In this document: positions 24,101-34,840 of the stretch, piece by piece | Position numbering within the stretch: the first letter of the stretch is position 1 | Layout: the number at the start of each line of letters is the position of its first letter | Source of the DNA: Buxus sempervirens | Taxonomy: Eukaryota; Streptophyta; Magnoliopsida; Buxales; Buxaceae | Length of the DNA: 64,000 bases | Reading direction: 5' to 3' | Assembly (NCBI GenBank): GCA_947561395.2 | Contig: OX387182.1 | Span: forward strand, 32,729,949-32,793,948 | The notes under the pieces: model-generated | Databases searched by the model: none | What the model was told of the DNA's origin: nothing | Seen by the model: only the letters and a program-made list of their open reading frames with translations | Program-made: the position numbers and the translations under genes

Positions 24101-25852
24101 TGCCACCCATGCCTATCCGAGGCAGAGTCACGGAGTGTAAAATCCTGAATTTTTAATAAAATTTAAAAATAAAATATTTGATTTTAATGATTGTTAATTT
24201 ATTTAATTAGTGGGAAAAATTTAGGAAAAGGAGAAAGGAATTATTTAGGGTAAAATTTTAAAATTTAGATATAAGGAATTATAATATAAAAAAATTATGA
24301 TATGGTTATTTGAATTTATTGGTAGGGTTTGGAGGTGTAGCAGGAAAGGGGTATTTTGGAGATTTTACTAAACTAGGTGAAGAAGGTTGTAAACTCAGAT
24401 AAGTGGTGATTATGAAAATAAATTAGATAATTAATGGTAATATGTATTAAAGTTTATTATCAGTTAATGAGGTGCTAAGGTAGGTGATTAGGTGGAGAAT
24501 CAATTCTGGGAAAGCTGTGCACGTAGGGAGTTTTCGTGGGCGAGCGTGCAGCGAATCATGGGTTTAAATTGGTTGAGCACAAAACGTATGGCGAGTATAA
24601 ATACTTAGCGTATTTTGGAGCAAAGGTATTTTGGCACTTTGAACTCAAAGGAATTGGCGGCTGGATTTCTAGGGCTTTGGGGAGAAGAGAAGACACGTCG
24701 TGTTCCTGTCGATAAGTAGAGAGTGTTCAGAACCATCTTGCGATCGGAGAAGGAACTGCGTGGAAGATCGATATCGGAGTTTCCGGTTCTAGGAGTTACA
24801 GTTGGAGGGATTTGAGCGTATAGCAGGTGAGTAGCATCGTTCTAATCTGTGTTTTGGGTTTTGATTTCTGAGATTTAGCCGAACTGTATGTTTGCAAAGG
24901 ATATTTGTTTCGAACTTGATTATTCAAAGAGTTTTGATGCATGGATCTAAAACGTCTTTAGATTAATTTTGAGTTATGTTTAAACGTCTTTTGGGTATGG
25001 TAGAAACACTGGAAAATTGTTACAGAGGCTTGAAAGTAGGACAGTCATAGGAATATTGCATTAACAATGAGTAAAGTTTTACCGAGAAGAACAGGGGAGG
25101 ATCCGCTGGGCTGCCGCCCACTCTTTTTCCCTTTGCGGCAACTTGGTGCGAAGAGTTTTTAGGGTCCGCCGAGCTGGCGCCAACCTTCCCAACTTAGTGC
25201 ACATTCCCTTTTTGGATGCGTTGAGCTCATGCTGACCTGGCGCCAACCTCCCAACTCAGCGCACCCACCCAAATTCTAGTTTAAGTGTGGCTGACTGTTT
25301 TGATCTAAAATTTTCCACTTTAAGGGTTCGAACACCTACCTAGTAGCTGAACTATCATGTTGGAAATATTATTAATTGGTGGCAACCTCCTGAGATTATT
25401 CAGCCGATTATTAGTAGGGTTTATGAGTTCTAAAAGTCAGATTTGAAGGGAGGATTGGCCGTCTAATTGCTGTCTTGATGCCATGAGTTAATGGTTCTGT
25501 TTTATACATGTTCTACTATTAATTTCCAGGTTGTGATGTTGTTTAACCGGAATTTTATCGAACTATAATGTGCTGGGCAGAATTTACAAAAGAGGTTTTC
25601 ACATGTTGCTTGTTTACACCGATTGTTTGAGTATTGTCTTTTGGTTTGAATATGCATGTGGAGTCTCCAGGGAGGATTGTTTTGGTCCTGAGTGGGCCAT
25701 GATAAAGGTGATTTGTTTGGTATATTTGCTGAGTTTATTCGATTTAAGGTTTAGCTTGTCCTGGATCCAGAGTCTAAGCTTAGTAATGTGATGGTATTGT
25801 TTGTTGGGGTAATTGCATGGCCATGGAGTGTTGCCACGACCGGTGTAGAGTA

Positions 25853-25971
25853 GCCAGAAACCCTGAGTAGGCCTGGTTGTCAATGCCGATACCCGGAGTA
25901 GGCCGGAATTGGATGACGATACCCTAAGTTGGCCGTCATTTCAGAGTGTCCGATACCCTAAGTAGGCCGGA
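25853..25971 (+). repeat. Four-hairpin cluster, sense orientation
   Basis: Loops of the ATACCCTGAGTAGGC type are enclosed by arms CCAG/CTGG, CAATGCCG/CGGAATTG (one mismatch), ATGACG/CGTCAT and TCCG/CGGA, in the reverse order of the minus-oriented clusters. Confidence 0.9.
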
Positions 25972-26198
25972 ACTATGTACATAGAGGTGTTGATGTCGCT
26001 CTGGCATGTTGATTAACCAATCTTAGCAATTACGTGACATTGACCACTGTTGGGATTTGTTTTATTTGGCGCGATATGTTCTATCCGCTTGTTTATTGGT
26101 ATTTATGGTTCACTAAATGTGGTTTATCGGTTATTTGGTATTTGTATTTCTTTTGCCGGTGTAAAGCAGCATCGTGACCCTGAGTGGTTCGGTGTTGT

Positions 26199-26287
26199 CA
26201 ATGCCGATACCCGTAGTAGGCCGGCATTGGATTACAATACCTTGAGTAGGCCGTCATTTCAATATCCAAAACCCTGAGTTGGTTGGA
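26199..26287 (+). repeat. Second hairpin cluster of the same LTR
   Basis: Three loops. The first has perfect 8-base arms, CAATGCCG/CGGCATTG. The middle one has decayed arms. The last has TCCAA/TTGGA, where the sister cluster has TCCG/CGGA: both arms changed together. Confidence 0.85.
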
Positions 26288-26864
26288 TATACATTTGGAG
26301 GCGTGGACATGGTTATGAGATGACTTGGTTATATGTGACATTGGTATGTCTGGAAGTATATATTGAGATGTGAAATTATGATTATTCATTATGTTGTTGT
26401 CAGTTAATCATTATTTTCTCGCTATCTTCGTGATTTGGAACGGATGTTATTGCTTGATTTACATAATGGATTTCCGCACTGATATAAATTGGATTGTTGA
26501 AGTTTAGTCGGATTATTCGGACACTGCGTGTTATCATCATTGTATATGGTTTGAAATCGTGGCATGTTTTAGAACTGAACTAAATGTATTTGTGCATGCA
26601 TGTGTTGCTCACTGGGATATTCGTATCTCATTCCGTTTATTTTTGTTTTGTTTTCAGCTGCTCCGGGAGAGGACAATACTTGCGGATAGTTACTTGGTCA
26701 TGTCTGTTTATTTCTGTTGGGGATTATTTTAACGCACTCTGTTATGTAGTTATTGTTCTATTCGTGTTTTTCCTTCACTCTGTTATTGTGATCCTGTGTT
26801 TTATATTAACCTCCGGAGACGTGTTACGGTTAAATTACGTAACTTAGATCAGGGGCGTTACAGA

Positions 26865-27853
26865 TGGTATCAGAGCATATCAGAGTTATAAAAGGAAACA
26901 TGACATAGGAAGAGGAAAACTCTAGGATGGCCTTGGGGGTTGTGTGCTCGCTAGATAACACTCCTTAAATAGGAAATATAGGTTGAGAGTGTTCCTTCTA
27001 TAGATTTAGCAAAAATCTTTATAGTTAAAGGTAAGTTACTTGATTCTTTACGTTATATCTATCTGGTATGATATGGTTGTTATATGTGATATAAGGCATT
27101 GATATTATTATTATTTGTAAGTTGGCATGACTAGAGAAAAGCTATTGAAGTTCCATTCAGAGGAAAATTTAGAGTACTGAGAAGTTGGTTGGTTTGGAGA
27201 TAATCAGAAAATTTAGACATGGGAGTTATGAGATGATTTTAATTGCTGAATGCATATATCTGAAGCATGGAATTGGTGATGGTTGATTAAGCATGTGAAT
27301 TATTGTATGCTTAATTGGATGATGAGCCAGATGTATATAGCCATACTTTAGTAGTGTGAGGCATCGGCCAATGCTGAACACATACTTGGGTATTAAGCTT
27401 TATACAAATGGGTTATGTAATGGAAATATTTATATGTATTTGAGAAATTTGTTGTGTGCAATAATTTCTGAATTTAAGCCAAAAGGGAGTCTACATGATT
27501 TCTTCCTTATCCTTCATATAGGTGCACATATATGGAAAGGATTGTGGAGGTAAGTCATGATATTCTTTTCTGAGTAATTTTTGTTTTATGAGTAAGTATG
27601 GATATGGAGAGTAAGAAATTATAAGTGGTTGGATTTGTGAGAATTATTGAGGATTCATTGGTAATTTAGAACATTAGTGAAGGCGTAGCGGAAGTGTAGG
27701 GGATTTAAAAGATAAAGGATGAGATGCCTATCATGAGAAGAATTTCCCTGTTAAAATTTAGTATTGGCAATTAAAATATTCAGATTTAAAATATTTGGAG
27801 GAAATATCTTTGAGAAATAAGTAGAAGTATACCCTGATCATAAGGATTGGAGG
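26865..27853 (+). mobile_element. Primer site and left internal domain of the Tekay-like element
   Basis: Starts with TGGTATCAGAGC, complementary to initiator Met-tRNA in many plant elements. The following ~980 bp are AT-rich with no coding homology that I can see. They end at the GGAGG target copy (27849-27853) of the next insertion. Confidence 0.85.
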
Positions 27854-28390
27854 TGTAACGTCCCGATTCCGGGTTCAATTCCCAAAACCCGAGGTGTTAT
27901 GGTAAGCAACAAAAGCAACTAGAATATGGAATAATTTAAAACTTTTTCTAACTTTATAATCAGAGTAAAAGCGGAAACTTGAATTCAAATTCTCTTTATT
28001 AATCAATAATTATAATATAAAAGGATTTCAATTAAATGAGCAATCCTACATCTATATAGACTACCCAGCTACAACTAGCCCACAACTTGACGTCCTCACC
28101 AAGAGTACCTGAAAAATGGGAGAAACCTGAGTGAGAATAAATCTCAACAAGTAGCAAGGTGCATGCATGAAATCAGTCCATGTTTATAAAATAAGTCATG
28201 AGGTGTACGATTAAATCAACAACAACATCAACAAAGATAATTCCAAAGTTTAAATCCAATCCCATTAATATTATCAAATCATATTTCAATAACAATACCG
28301 ATAAAACATTGAATGGTCAATGTCATGACTATTGTTTGAATTGATTAATTGACATGTCAAGTAGACACTCCACACCTCCATGTACACAGT

Positions 28391-28510
28391 TCCGCCCTTC
28401 TCAGGGTTTCGGACACTGTGAAATGACGGCCTACTCAGGGTTTTGTCATCCAATGCCGGCCTACGCCCTGGGTTTCGGCATTGACAACCAGGCCTACTCA
28501 GGGTTTCTGG
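28391..28510 (-). repeat. Four-hairpin cluster
   Basis: Arms TCCG/CGGA, ATGAC/GTCAT, CAATGCC/GGCATTG (perfect 7) and CCAG/CTGG enclose GCCTACTCAGGGTTT-type loops. Confidence 0.88.
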
Positions 28511-28704
28511 CTGCTCTACACCGGTAGTGGCAACACACAAGGCCATGCAATTACATTAATAAACAATACCATCACATTACTAAGCTTAGACATGGATCCA
28601 GGACAAGCTAAACCAAAATAGCAAACCTATAATCTCAACTCTGACATCACAATAAAGCAATACGTTCAACATCATGTATAACTCAACACAGCTCACCACA
28701 TGTC

Positions 28705-30525
28705 TGTAGACACCCCAAATTGCACTAAAAATGAGAAAATAATTGAAAATATTAATTGGGATTTGAAACAGGTCAAAAAAGTATAAAATCTGGCCAAACT
28801 GGTCATGACCGTATTTTGTTTACGGACTGGTCATACCTGCAGTTGATATACGGTCACGGCGTGCCCGTATTAATAATACGGGCAGGGCGCGACCGTAATA
28901 TATATACGGGCACGGGGGTCTTTGTGCGAATTTTACGTTTTTTATTTTTGAGCCTTATCTGCACCCAAATATCTCTCTTGGATAAGCGAATTCTCTTATT
29001 TATCTGTTCGAATTATCTCATTTATCCTTGTGGATAAAGGATTGGCATGATCTTGTGTTTAACTCAAACTGAAACTCTATCTTGCCAAACCTCTGACCAA
29101 CCATACCCCTGTGTTTGCCTATAAATAGAGGGCCTTTCCTCAAGCAAAAGGCCATGAAATTTTGAAGAATCAAGAGCTCCAAGAGAAGAAGAGGAACCCC
29201 TGCTGCTCTGCTTGCTCGATCCAGGTAAGTCCCTTTTCCCTTTTATTTTCTGTCTTCAATTCTAGATGTAATAGGATCATCTCTATTGCTGTAGAATAAG
29301 GCCATCTTTTGTATCTAGTATTCCTAAACTTGTCTCTAAGTACCTCAAGAGTCTCTCTAGCCGTAAAACGTGAAGAGAGAGCTAGGGGAAAAGAGAATAG
29401 GTGGATCCCTAGAATAGAACCCCATATCTGTTTTTCTCTTTTTTTATAGAATAAAGCCTTGGATTGTGTTTATGTAACCAAACCTATCTCCAAGTACCTC
29501 AAGAATCCTCTCTAGCCGTAAAACGTGAAGAGAGAGCTAGGGGAAAAGAGAACAGGTGGATCCGTAGGGTAGACCCCCATGTGCTCTAATTTGTGAGATG
29601 TGGCTGTTTTAAATATCTTGATCATGTTTTAATGCTTTTTATGATGAATCTGAATGAGAACATGAATCTATGATGTCTATAGCATGAGATCCCCACTTTT
29701 TTATAAAATTTGGATTTTTCACATATTTGCACCTACAGCACTGTTTTCGTGATTTTTGTGGTTTTAGGCTAAGATCCTGGATTTATCATGATCAATATGA
29801 TGGATCTGAATCCAAACGCCTGAAAGTAAATTCTAGGGTTTCATGATGTGGTTTTTAAATCGTTTTTCACTTCTGAGATAAGACCTTACGGTCTAAATTC
29901 TCCCCTTTTGATGTTTTTCATCAACGTGGTATTTTTGGGTTTTATTTTCTTGATTTAATGTGAAATTTGGACTATATCTATGACCTGGACTATTCAAATT
30001 CAATTTTGAAATATTTTACAAAAATCATATTTTTCTAGATTTCTATAATTTAGCTTGAAGCCAGATTTTTGGATTTTTCACTTTAAATTAATTTTATTTG
30101 ATTTTATCTCAATTGTATTTTGATCGTGAAACCCTAGGAATGGTATGATCATATTTGAGAGTTCTGGATCAATCAGACTATTCATATGAAAAAACCATAT
30201 ATTTTGTCTTTTTTGTGATTTTTCATGATTTTTATAGCAAGCCTTTTTTCTTTGAAAAATATGAACAATACCTGGCAACCACCTTGTGTGGATGAATAGG
30301 GGTTCCTAACACCTTCCCCTGTTCATAACCTAATGCCCTTACCCATCTCTGGTTGTTTTTTTAGGAGGGTTATTTTTACCCTAAAATTGCCTTTTGTGCT
30401 TATTTGATATTTTGGTGTCCATTCACACCTAAATTGAATGGTGGAGACTCTTTGTGTATTTAAATCCTGTGTGATGATTGAGAGGAAGTCAAAATTGAAA
30501 AATTGATTTTTTTCCATGTCTCACA
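28705..30525 (+). mobile_element. First LTR of the Tat dimer
   Basis: Runs from TGTAGACACCCCAAATTGCA to ...TCTCACA, 1821 bp. A TATA box (TATAAATA) is at 29120-29127 and a strong 5' splice site, CCAG/GTAAGT, is at 29225. Palindromic words based on CCGTA/TACGG and GCCCGTATTA/AATACGGGC lie at 28805-28915. It closely resembles 38147-42448 minus its solo LTR. Confidence 0.92.
29120..29127 (+). promoter_or_regulatory. TATA box of the Tat LTR
   Basis: TATAAATA in the context GTTTGCCTATAAATAGAG, repeated in the second LTR at 41050-41057. The splice-donor consensus follows about 105 bp downstream. Confidence 0.75.
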
Positions 30526-30527
30526 AC

Positions 30528-30545
30528 TGGCGACTCTGCTGGGGA
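30528..30545 (+). other. Primer binding site, unit 1
   Basis: TGGCGACTCTGCTGGGGA, two bases after the LTR end. It is a Tat/Ogre-type site, reported for Ogre as complementary to an Arg tRNA. Confidence 0.9.
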
Positions 30546-32029
30546 CTTGAGGATTTGAGCCTTTTGGTGTTTTAGTTCATGTTTTTGATTTTTTGATTTG
30601 CTTGCTATTTTGTGTTCTTAAGCATGTTGAGTATGTTTTAAATATGAATTATTGCTCAAGAATTCATGGAGGTAGAAACATGCTTAATTTTGATTTATAG
30701 GATTGTTTCTACAAACATGCGTAGGGGAGGTCCGTTTTGCTGAACCATGTTTATTTCTTGCTATATTTTTATGATAGCATGTTTTAATTTTCAGCATGAT
30801 CTCCATGATGATTTTTGGTGTATAACATGATCATATGTTTGCATGATTAGATGATTTTTTTTATGAGCATGTTTTAGGTGCTATAGGATTGTTTTGTGTA
30901 TTTGTTTACTTTAAATATGCCTTCATATTATGCCTTGGTTTGTTTATGCATGGCTACGAAAAGAGTGGCAAGGGTTTAGGATGTTGTGAATGCACCCTAT
31001 TTTTACAATGCACTGTGCACCTTTTATTTTTTTTACACAGCCTACCCTTAACCTATAGGAAGTTGAACCCGAATGTGTGTAGCTTGGCGCAACGAGGTCG
31101 ATACTTCGGAAAGCGAAAGTGAAAACATTTACCTTAGAACTTTGAGCTAATGATGTGATGATAACGTGGATCTGGGATTCTGGTCATCACTAGACTTGAG
31201 TGCTAAGTTGCCATTAAGCCAAAACCCAAAACCCCTACGCTTGAAGGTGGAGTTACACGTTTTTGGCTAAAGTACACAATTACGTGGGAATATGGGCTTG
31301 TAATTGTGGGAAGGCCGTTTGCATGGCTTACAAACCAGGGCATAATGCGGATGTCATATTGAAGGTAAATAAGGTAACAAGGTAATCCTATTTTTCTACA
31401 TTGTTTTCATAGGGGTGTCATGGTGCCCATTGGTTTGGGATAAAATTGGTCCCAAAATATGCATGTTTGCTAAAATTGGTGCAGCCCATAAGAAGAGTTT
31501 CTAACTCTGTTTAGAATCAATCCTACCCAATGATCATACAAGAGGCAACAAAAGGGTACCAAATTCTTGAGTATGGTGTCAATTTGGAGGGGATATGTGC
31601 CCTCCTAAACAAGTGTTTTACAAATAGGCCAAAGTCCACTTTGGGACAGTTTAGAAGCTTTGCAGTGGGTGAACCGTATGTTTGGATGAGCAATCAAAGT
31701 GATCAAACCATGTAAAAACTGGAAAAATATAACAGAGTTCCTAAAACCGCATTTAGTACACGAGCTGGGCTTGCCCGTATTGGTTATACGGGCTGGGCTC
31801 ACCCGTGTTTTCCATACGGTCACAGCTTGCTCGTAATTTGAATACGGGCAGGGCTGGACCATACTGTGTATACAGTTTTCGCGGAAAATTCAATTTTAAT
31901 CAGTTTTCTCCCACTAAAGCTTATTCCTTTAACCTTTAAATAATGATAAAAGGAAATGAGTTTGAATAAAATGCTTCAAAAAAAAATATAATAATAAAAT
32001 AAATGAATAAAAAAACAAATGTAAGAGAA
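30546..32029 (+). other. Leader of Tat unit 1 with palindromic words
   Basis: Noncoding leader. At 31740-31880 are four to five imperfect palindromes of the LTR type (GCCCGTAT/ATACGGGC, CCGTGT/ATACGG, CTCGTA/TACGGG), each joined by a GGGCT-type spacer. The remainder shows nothing I recognise. Confidence 0.7.
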
Positions 32030-33296
32030 AATCCTTTGGGCCTCTGAAAGCTTTTGAATTTCAGACTTTTTCTCAAAAACTCCTTGGGCCTCTGAAAGCC
32101 TTTGAATTTCAGACTTTTTCTCAAAAATCCCCGGGCCTCTGAAAGCCTTTGAATTTCAGACTTTTTTCTTTTGGGCCTCTGAAAGCCTTTGAATTTCAGA
32201 TCTTTTGGGCCTCTGAAAGCCTTTGAATTTCAGACTTTATCTTTTGGGCCTCTGAAAGCCTTTGAATTTCAGATTTTTTTCTTTTGGGCCTCTGAAAGCC
32301 TTTGAATTTCAGAATTTTCCTCAAAACTCTTTGGGCCTCTGAAAGCCTTTGAATTTTAGACTTTTTCTCAAAAAAAAAAAAAAATCTTTGGGCCGTCTAA
32401 AAGCCTTGGAATTTTAGACAAATCATTTCTTTGGGCCGTCTAAAAGCCTCTGAATTTTAGACAAATCATTTATTTGGGCCGTCTATAAGCCTCTGAATTA
32501 TAGACACACATCCTTTGGGCCGTCTAAAAGCCTCTGAATTTTAGACAAATAATTTCTTTGGGCCATCTAAAAGCCTCTGAATTTTAGACAATCATTTCTT
32601 TAGGCCGTCTATAAGCCTCTGAATTATAGACACACACCTTTTTGGGCCATCTAAAAGCCTCTGAATTTTAGACAAATCATTTCTTTGGGCCATCTATAAG
32701 CCTCTGAATTATATACACATATCCTTTGGGCCGTCTAAAAGCCTCTGAATTTTAGAAAATCATATCCTTTGGTCCGTCTAAAAGCCTCTGAATTTTAGAC
32801 AAATCATTTCTTTTGGCCGTCTAAAAGCCTCTGAATTTTAGACAATCATTTTTTTGGGCCGTCTATAAGCCTCTGAATTATAGACACATATCCTTTGGGC
32901 CGTCTAAAAGCCTCTGAATTTTAGACAAATCATTTCTTTGGGCCGTCTAAAAGCCTTTGAATTTTAGACCAATCATTTCTTTGGGCCATCTAAAAGCCTC
33001 TGAATTTTAGACAAATCATTTCTTTGGGCCGTCTAAAAGCCTCTGAATTTTAGACACAACCTTTTTGGGCCGTCTAAAAGCCTCTGAATTTTAGACAAAT
33101 CATATCCTTTGGGCCGTCTATAAGCCTCTGAATTATAGACACATATCCTTTGGGCCTCTGAAAGCCTTTGAATTTCAGACTTTTATCAAAAATATCCTTG
33201 GGCCTCTGAAAGCCTTTGAATTTCAGAAAGCCTTTGAATTTCAGACTTTTTCCAAAAATTTCTTTGGGCCTCTGAAAGCCTTTGAATTTCAGATCC
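32030..33296 (+). repeat. Array of about 30 hairpins with constant loop and covarying arms
   Basis: Units of 31-49 bp start with GGGCC and contain an inverted repeat around GCCTYTGAA. Three arm types occur: TCTGAAA/TTTCAGA (about eight units at 32030-32365, four at 33150-33296), GTCTAAAA/TTTTAGAC, and GTCTATAA/TTATAGAC (the last two mixed, about 18 units at 32388-33145). In most units the two arms match each other, whichever type is present. Single mismatches occur, for example GCCATCTA starts and one TATATAC end. It lies between primer site and gag. Minus-strand open frames with repeated FKGFQRPK are by-products. Confidence 0.93.
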
Positions 33297-33528
33297 TTTT
33301 CTTTTTTTGTGGGATCTGTTGGAAGCCCTAGAATATTCCAAAAATTCAATTCAAAAAAAAAAAGCAAATAAAGAAAAAAATCCAAACTCGTGTTCACCCA
33401 GCTTGCACATAGGCATTCATAGGCATGTGAATGAGATTAAATGGGCACTGATATTTTCCCTTTATTTTTGCCAGGTACCAAGTACACTTGCAACCATAGC
33501 TCCTGTAACCAGATCAAGAGCTCGCGCC

Positions 33529-34840
33529 ATGAATCCCATTGAGACTGAAGCTGATGCTCCTCACCCAGATTTAGCCCTGCTTCAGGAGCAGGTGGCAGGA
33601 CTAGCCCGAATGTTAGAGAACATACTATCGGTGCAGGCTCAACAAGTGCAAGCCCAGAATCAAGCATCCACTTCCAACCCAACACCTCCACCCCAAATCA
33701 ATATCCCACCTCCGGTTCAACCTATTCCTGAACCCATTTATGAACCCACCCCTGAACCTATACTGATCAGGGATGAGACCGTTGAATCAGGCAAAGAAAA
33801 GGAAAAAGAGAGAATGAGGGATAAAATAGAAAGAAAATTCATGCACAAGCTGGAGATGATCCAGGAGGAAATGAGGGAGGTGAAAGGGATACGTAACTTT
33901 GGGGGCACCAATTTTGAAGATCTGTGCCTATACCCCGATGTATGTTTACCGGCCAAGTTTAAATGCCCAGATTTTGATAAATATGATGGCACTAGCTGCC
34001 CAATGAGCCATTTGAAGTTATATTGTGGGGCTTTATGCCAGTTTGGCCGGGATGACGGCATACTAATTCAGCTCTTCCAGAGGAGTTTAACTGGAGCTGC
34101 TTTGAGGTGGTTTGCCACTTTGGATCATGGGAAAATAAGAAGGTGGAAGGATTTAGCAGATTCCTTTTTGGCACAATACAGGTTCAACTCTGAGATTATA
34201 CCAGATAGGTATGACATGATGAGGATGACAAAGAGAAATGATGAGACCATAAGGCAATATGCTAAAAGGTGGAGGGAGTTGGCTGCACAAGTCAAGCCAC
34301 CCGTGGGAGAACCAGAAATGATTTCAACTTTCATCATGACATTGGGGCAACCCTTTTACAGTCACTTGGTGGGTCAAACTACCACCAACTTTGCTGCCCT
34401 AGTACAAGTGGCAGACAGAATTGAAGATGGGATCAAGTCTGGGAAAATATGATTCATCTGCAATCTGTGATTATCATATGAGCACTCCAGGGCATACCAC
34501 AGATCATTGCGTGGCCCTAAAGCATGCAATCCAGGATTTGTTGGATAATAACTCTTTATCATTCAATTCAGTCACTCCCATCCCACCTACCGATAACAAT
34601 GGGGCAGGCAGCTCAAATGCAATAGGGGCAATTTTTTCTAGAGAAAGAAGATTTGACCCTTCTCAGTTTATCGCTCCTATTGGTCCAACAGTCAGGAATG
34701 CTCCTGGTTATGAGCAGGAAGGCTTGCCTCACCCAGCAGGAGAAAGAAGTTTTTTGAAAAAGAAAGAAAAATCAGCTTTTGCCTTTAAGAACAGGGGCAG
34801 TTTTCGAAGTCCCATGTTCTTTGAAAAGAAACTCCCATAA
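33529..34840 (+). pseudogene. gag: Tat unit 1 gag, internally deleted
   Basis: I choose the ATG at 33529 (MNPIETEADAPHPD). The frame is open further upstream, but a pyrimidine-rich tract ending in TTTTTGCCAG at 33474 looks like a splice acceptor just before it. The N-terminal Pro/Gln-rich part and charged helix are followed by the gag core (LPAKFKCPDFDKYDGTSCP, SLTGAALRWF, YAKRWRELA). At 34449, after the residues IKSGKI, the frame stops. The next frame resumes at the zinc-knuckle-like CDYHMSTPGHTTDHC. About 130-140 residues present in unit 2 are missing at this junction. Downstream is RFDPSQFIAPIG and then a divergent tail ending at 34840. No protease, RT or integrase follows. Confidence 0.85.

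Larger units (their letters stand above)
24136..26862 (+). mobile_element. Left LTR of the Tekay-like element
   Basis: It carries an intron-like pair (donor AGCAG/GTGAGTAG at 24826, acceptor TTTTCAG/CTG at 26657) and GC-rich inverted words at 25095-25270. Two hairpin clusters are present (25853-25971 and 26199-26287). Short open frames inside it match no protein I know and are duplicated in the right LTR. Confidence 0.9.

Noticed and set aside
26865..26876. tRNA gene suggested by TGGTATCAGAGC
   Set aside because: It is a primer binding site complementary to a tRNA end; no cloverleaf surrounds it.
28756..29037. 93-residue frame in the Tat LTR (also 38198-38485)
   Set aside because: It spans the U3 palindromes, and the second copy is interrupted by the solo LTR; no protein similarity recognised.
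32030..33296. CRISPR-like regular repeats
   Set aside because: The variable part is the arm of a hairpin and not a unique spacer, the context is a plant retrotransposon leader, and there are no cas genes.
33074..33397. Minus-strand frame with repeated FKGFQRPK peptide (also 31936-32124)
   Set aside because: It is the reverse reading of the leader hairpin array; unit lengths are not consistently multiples of three and no start context or homology supports a gene.
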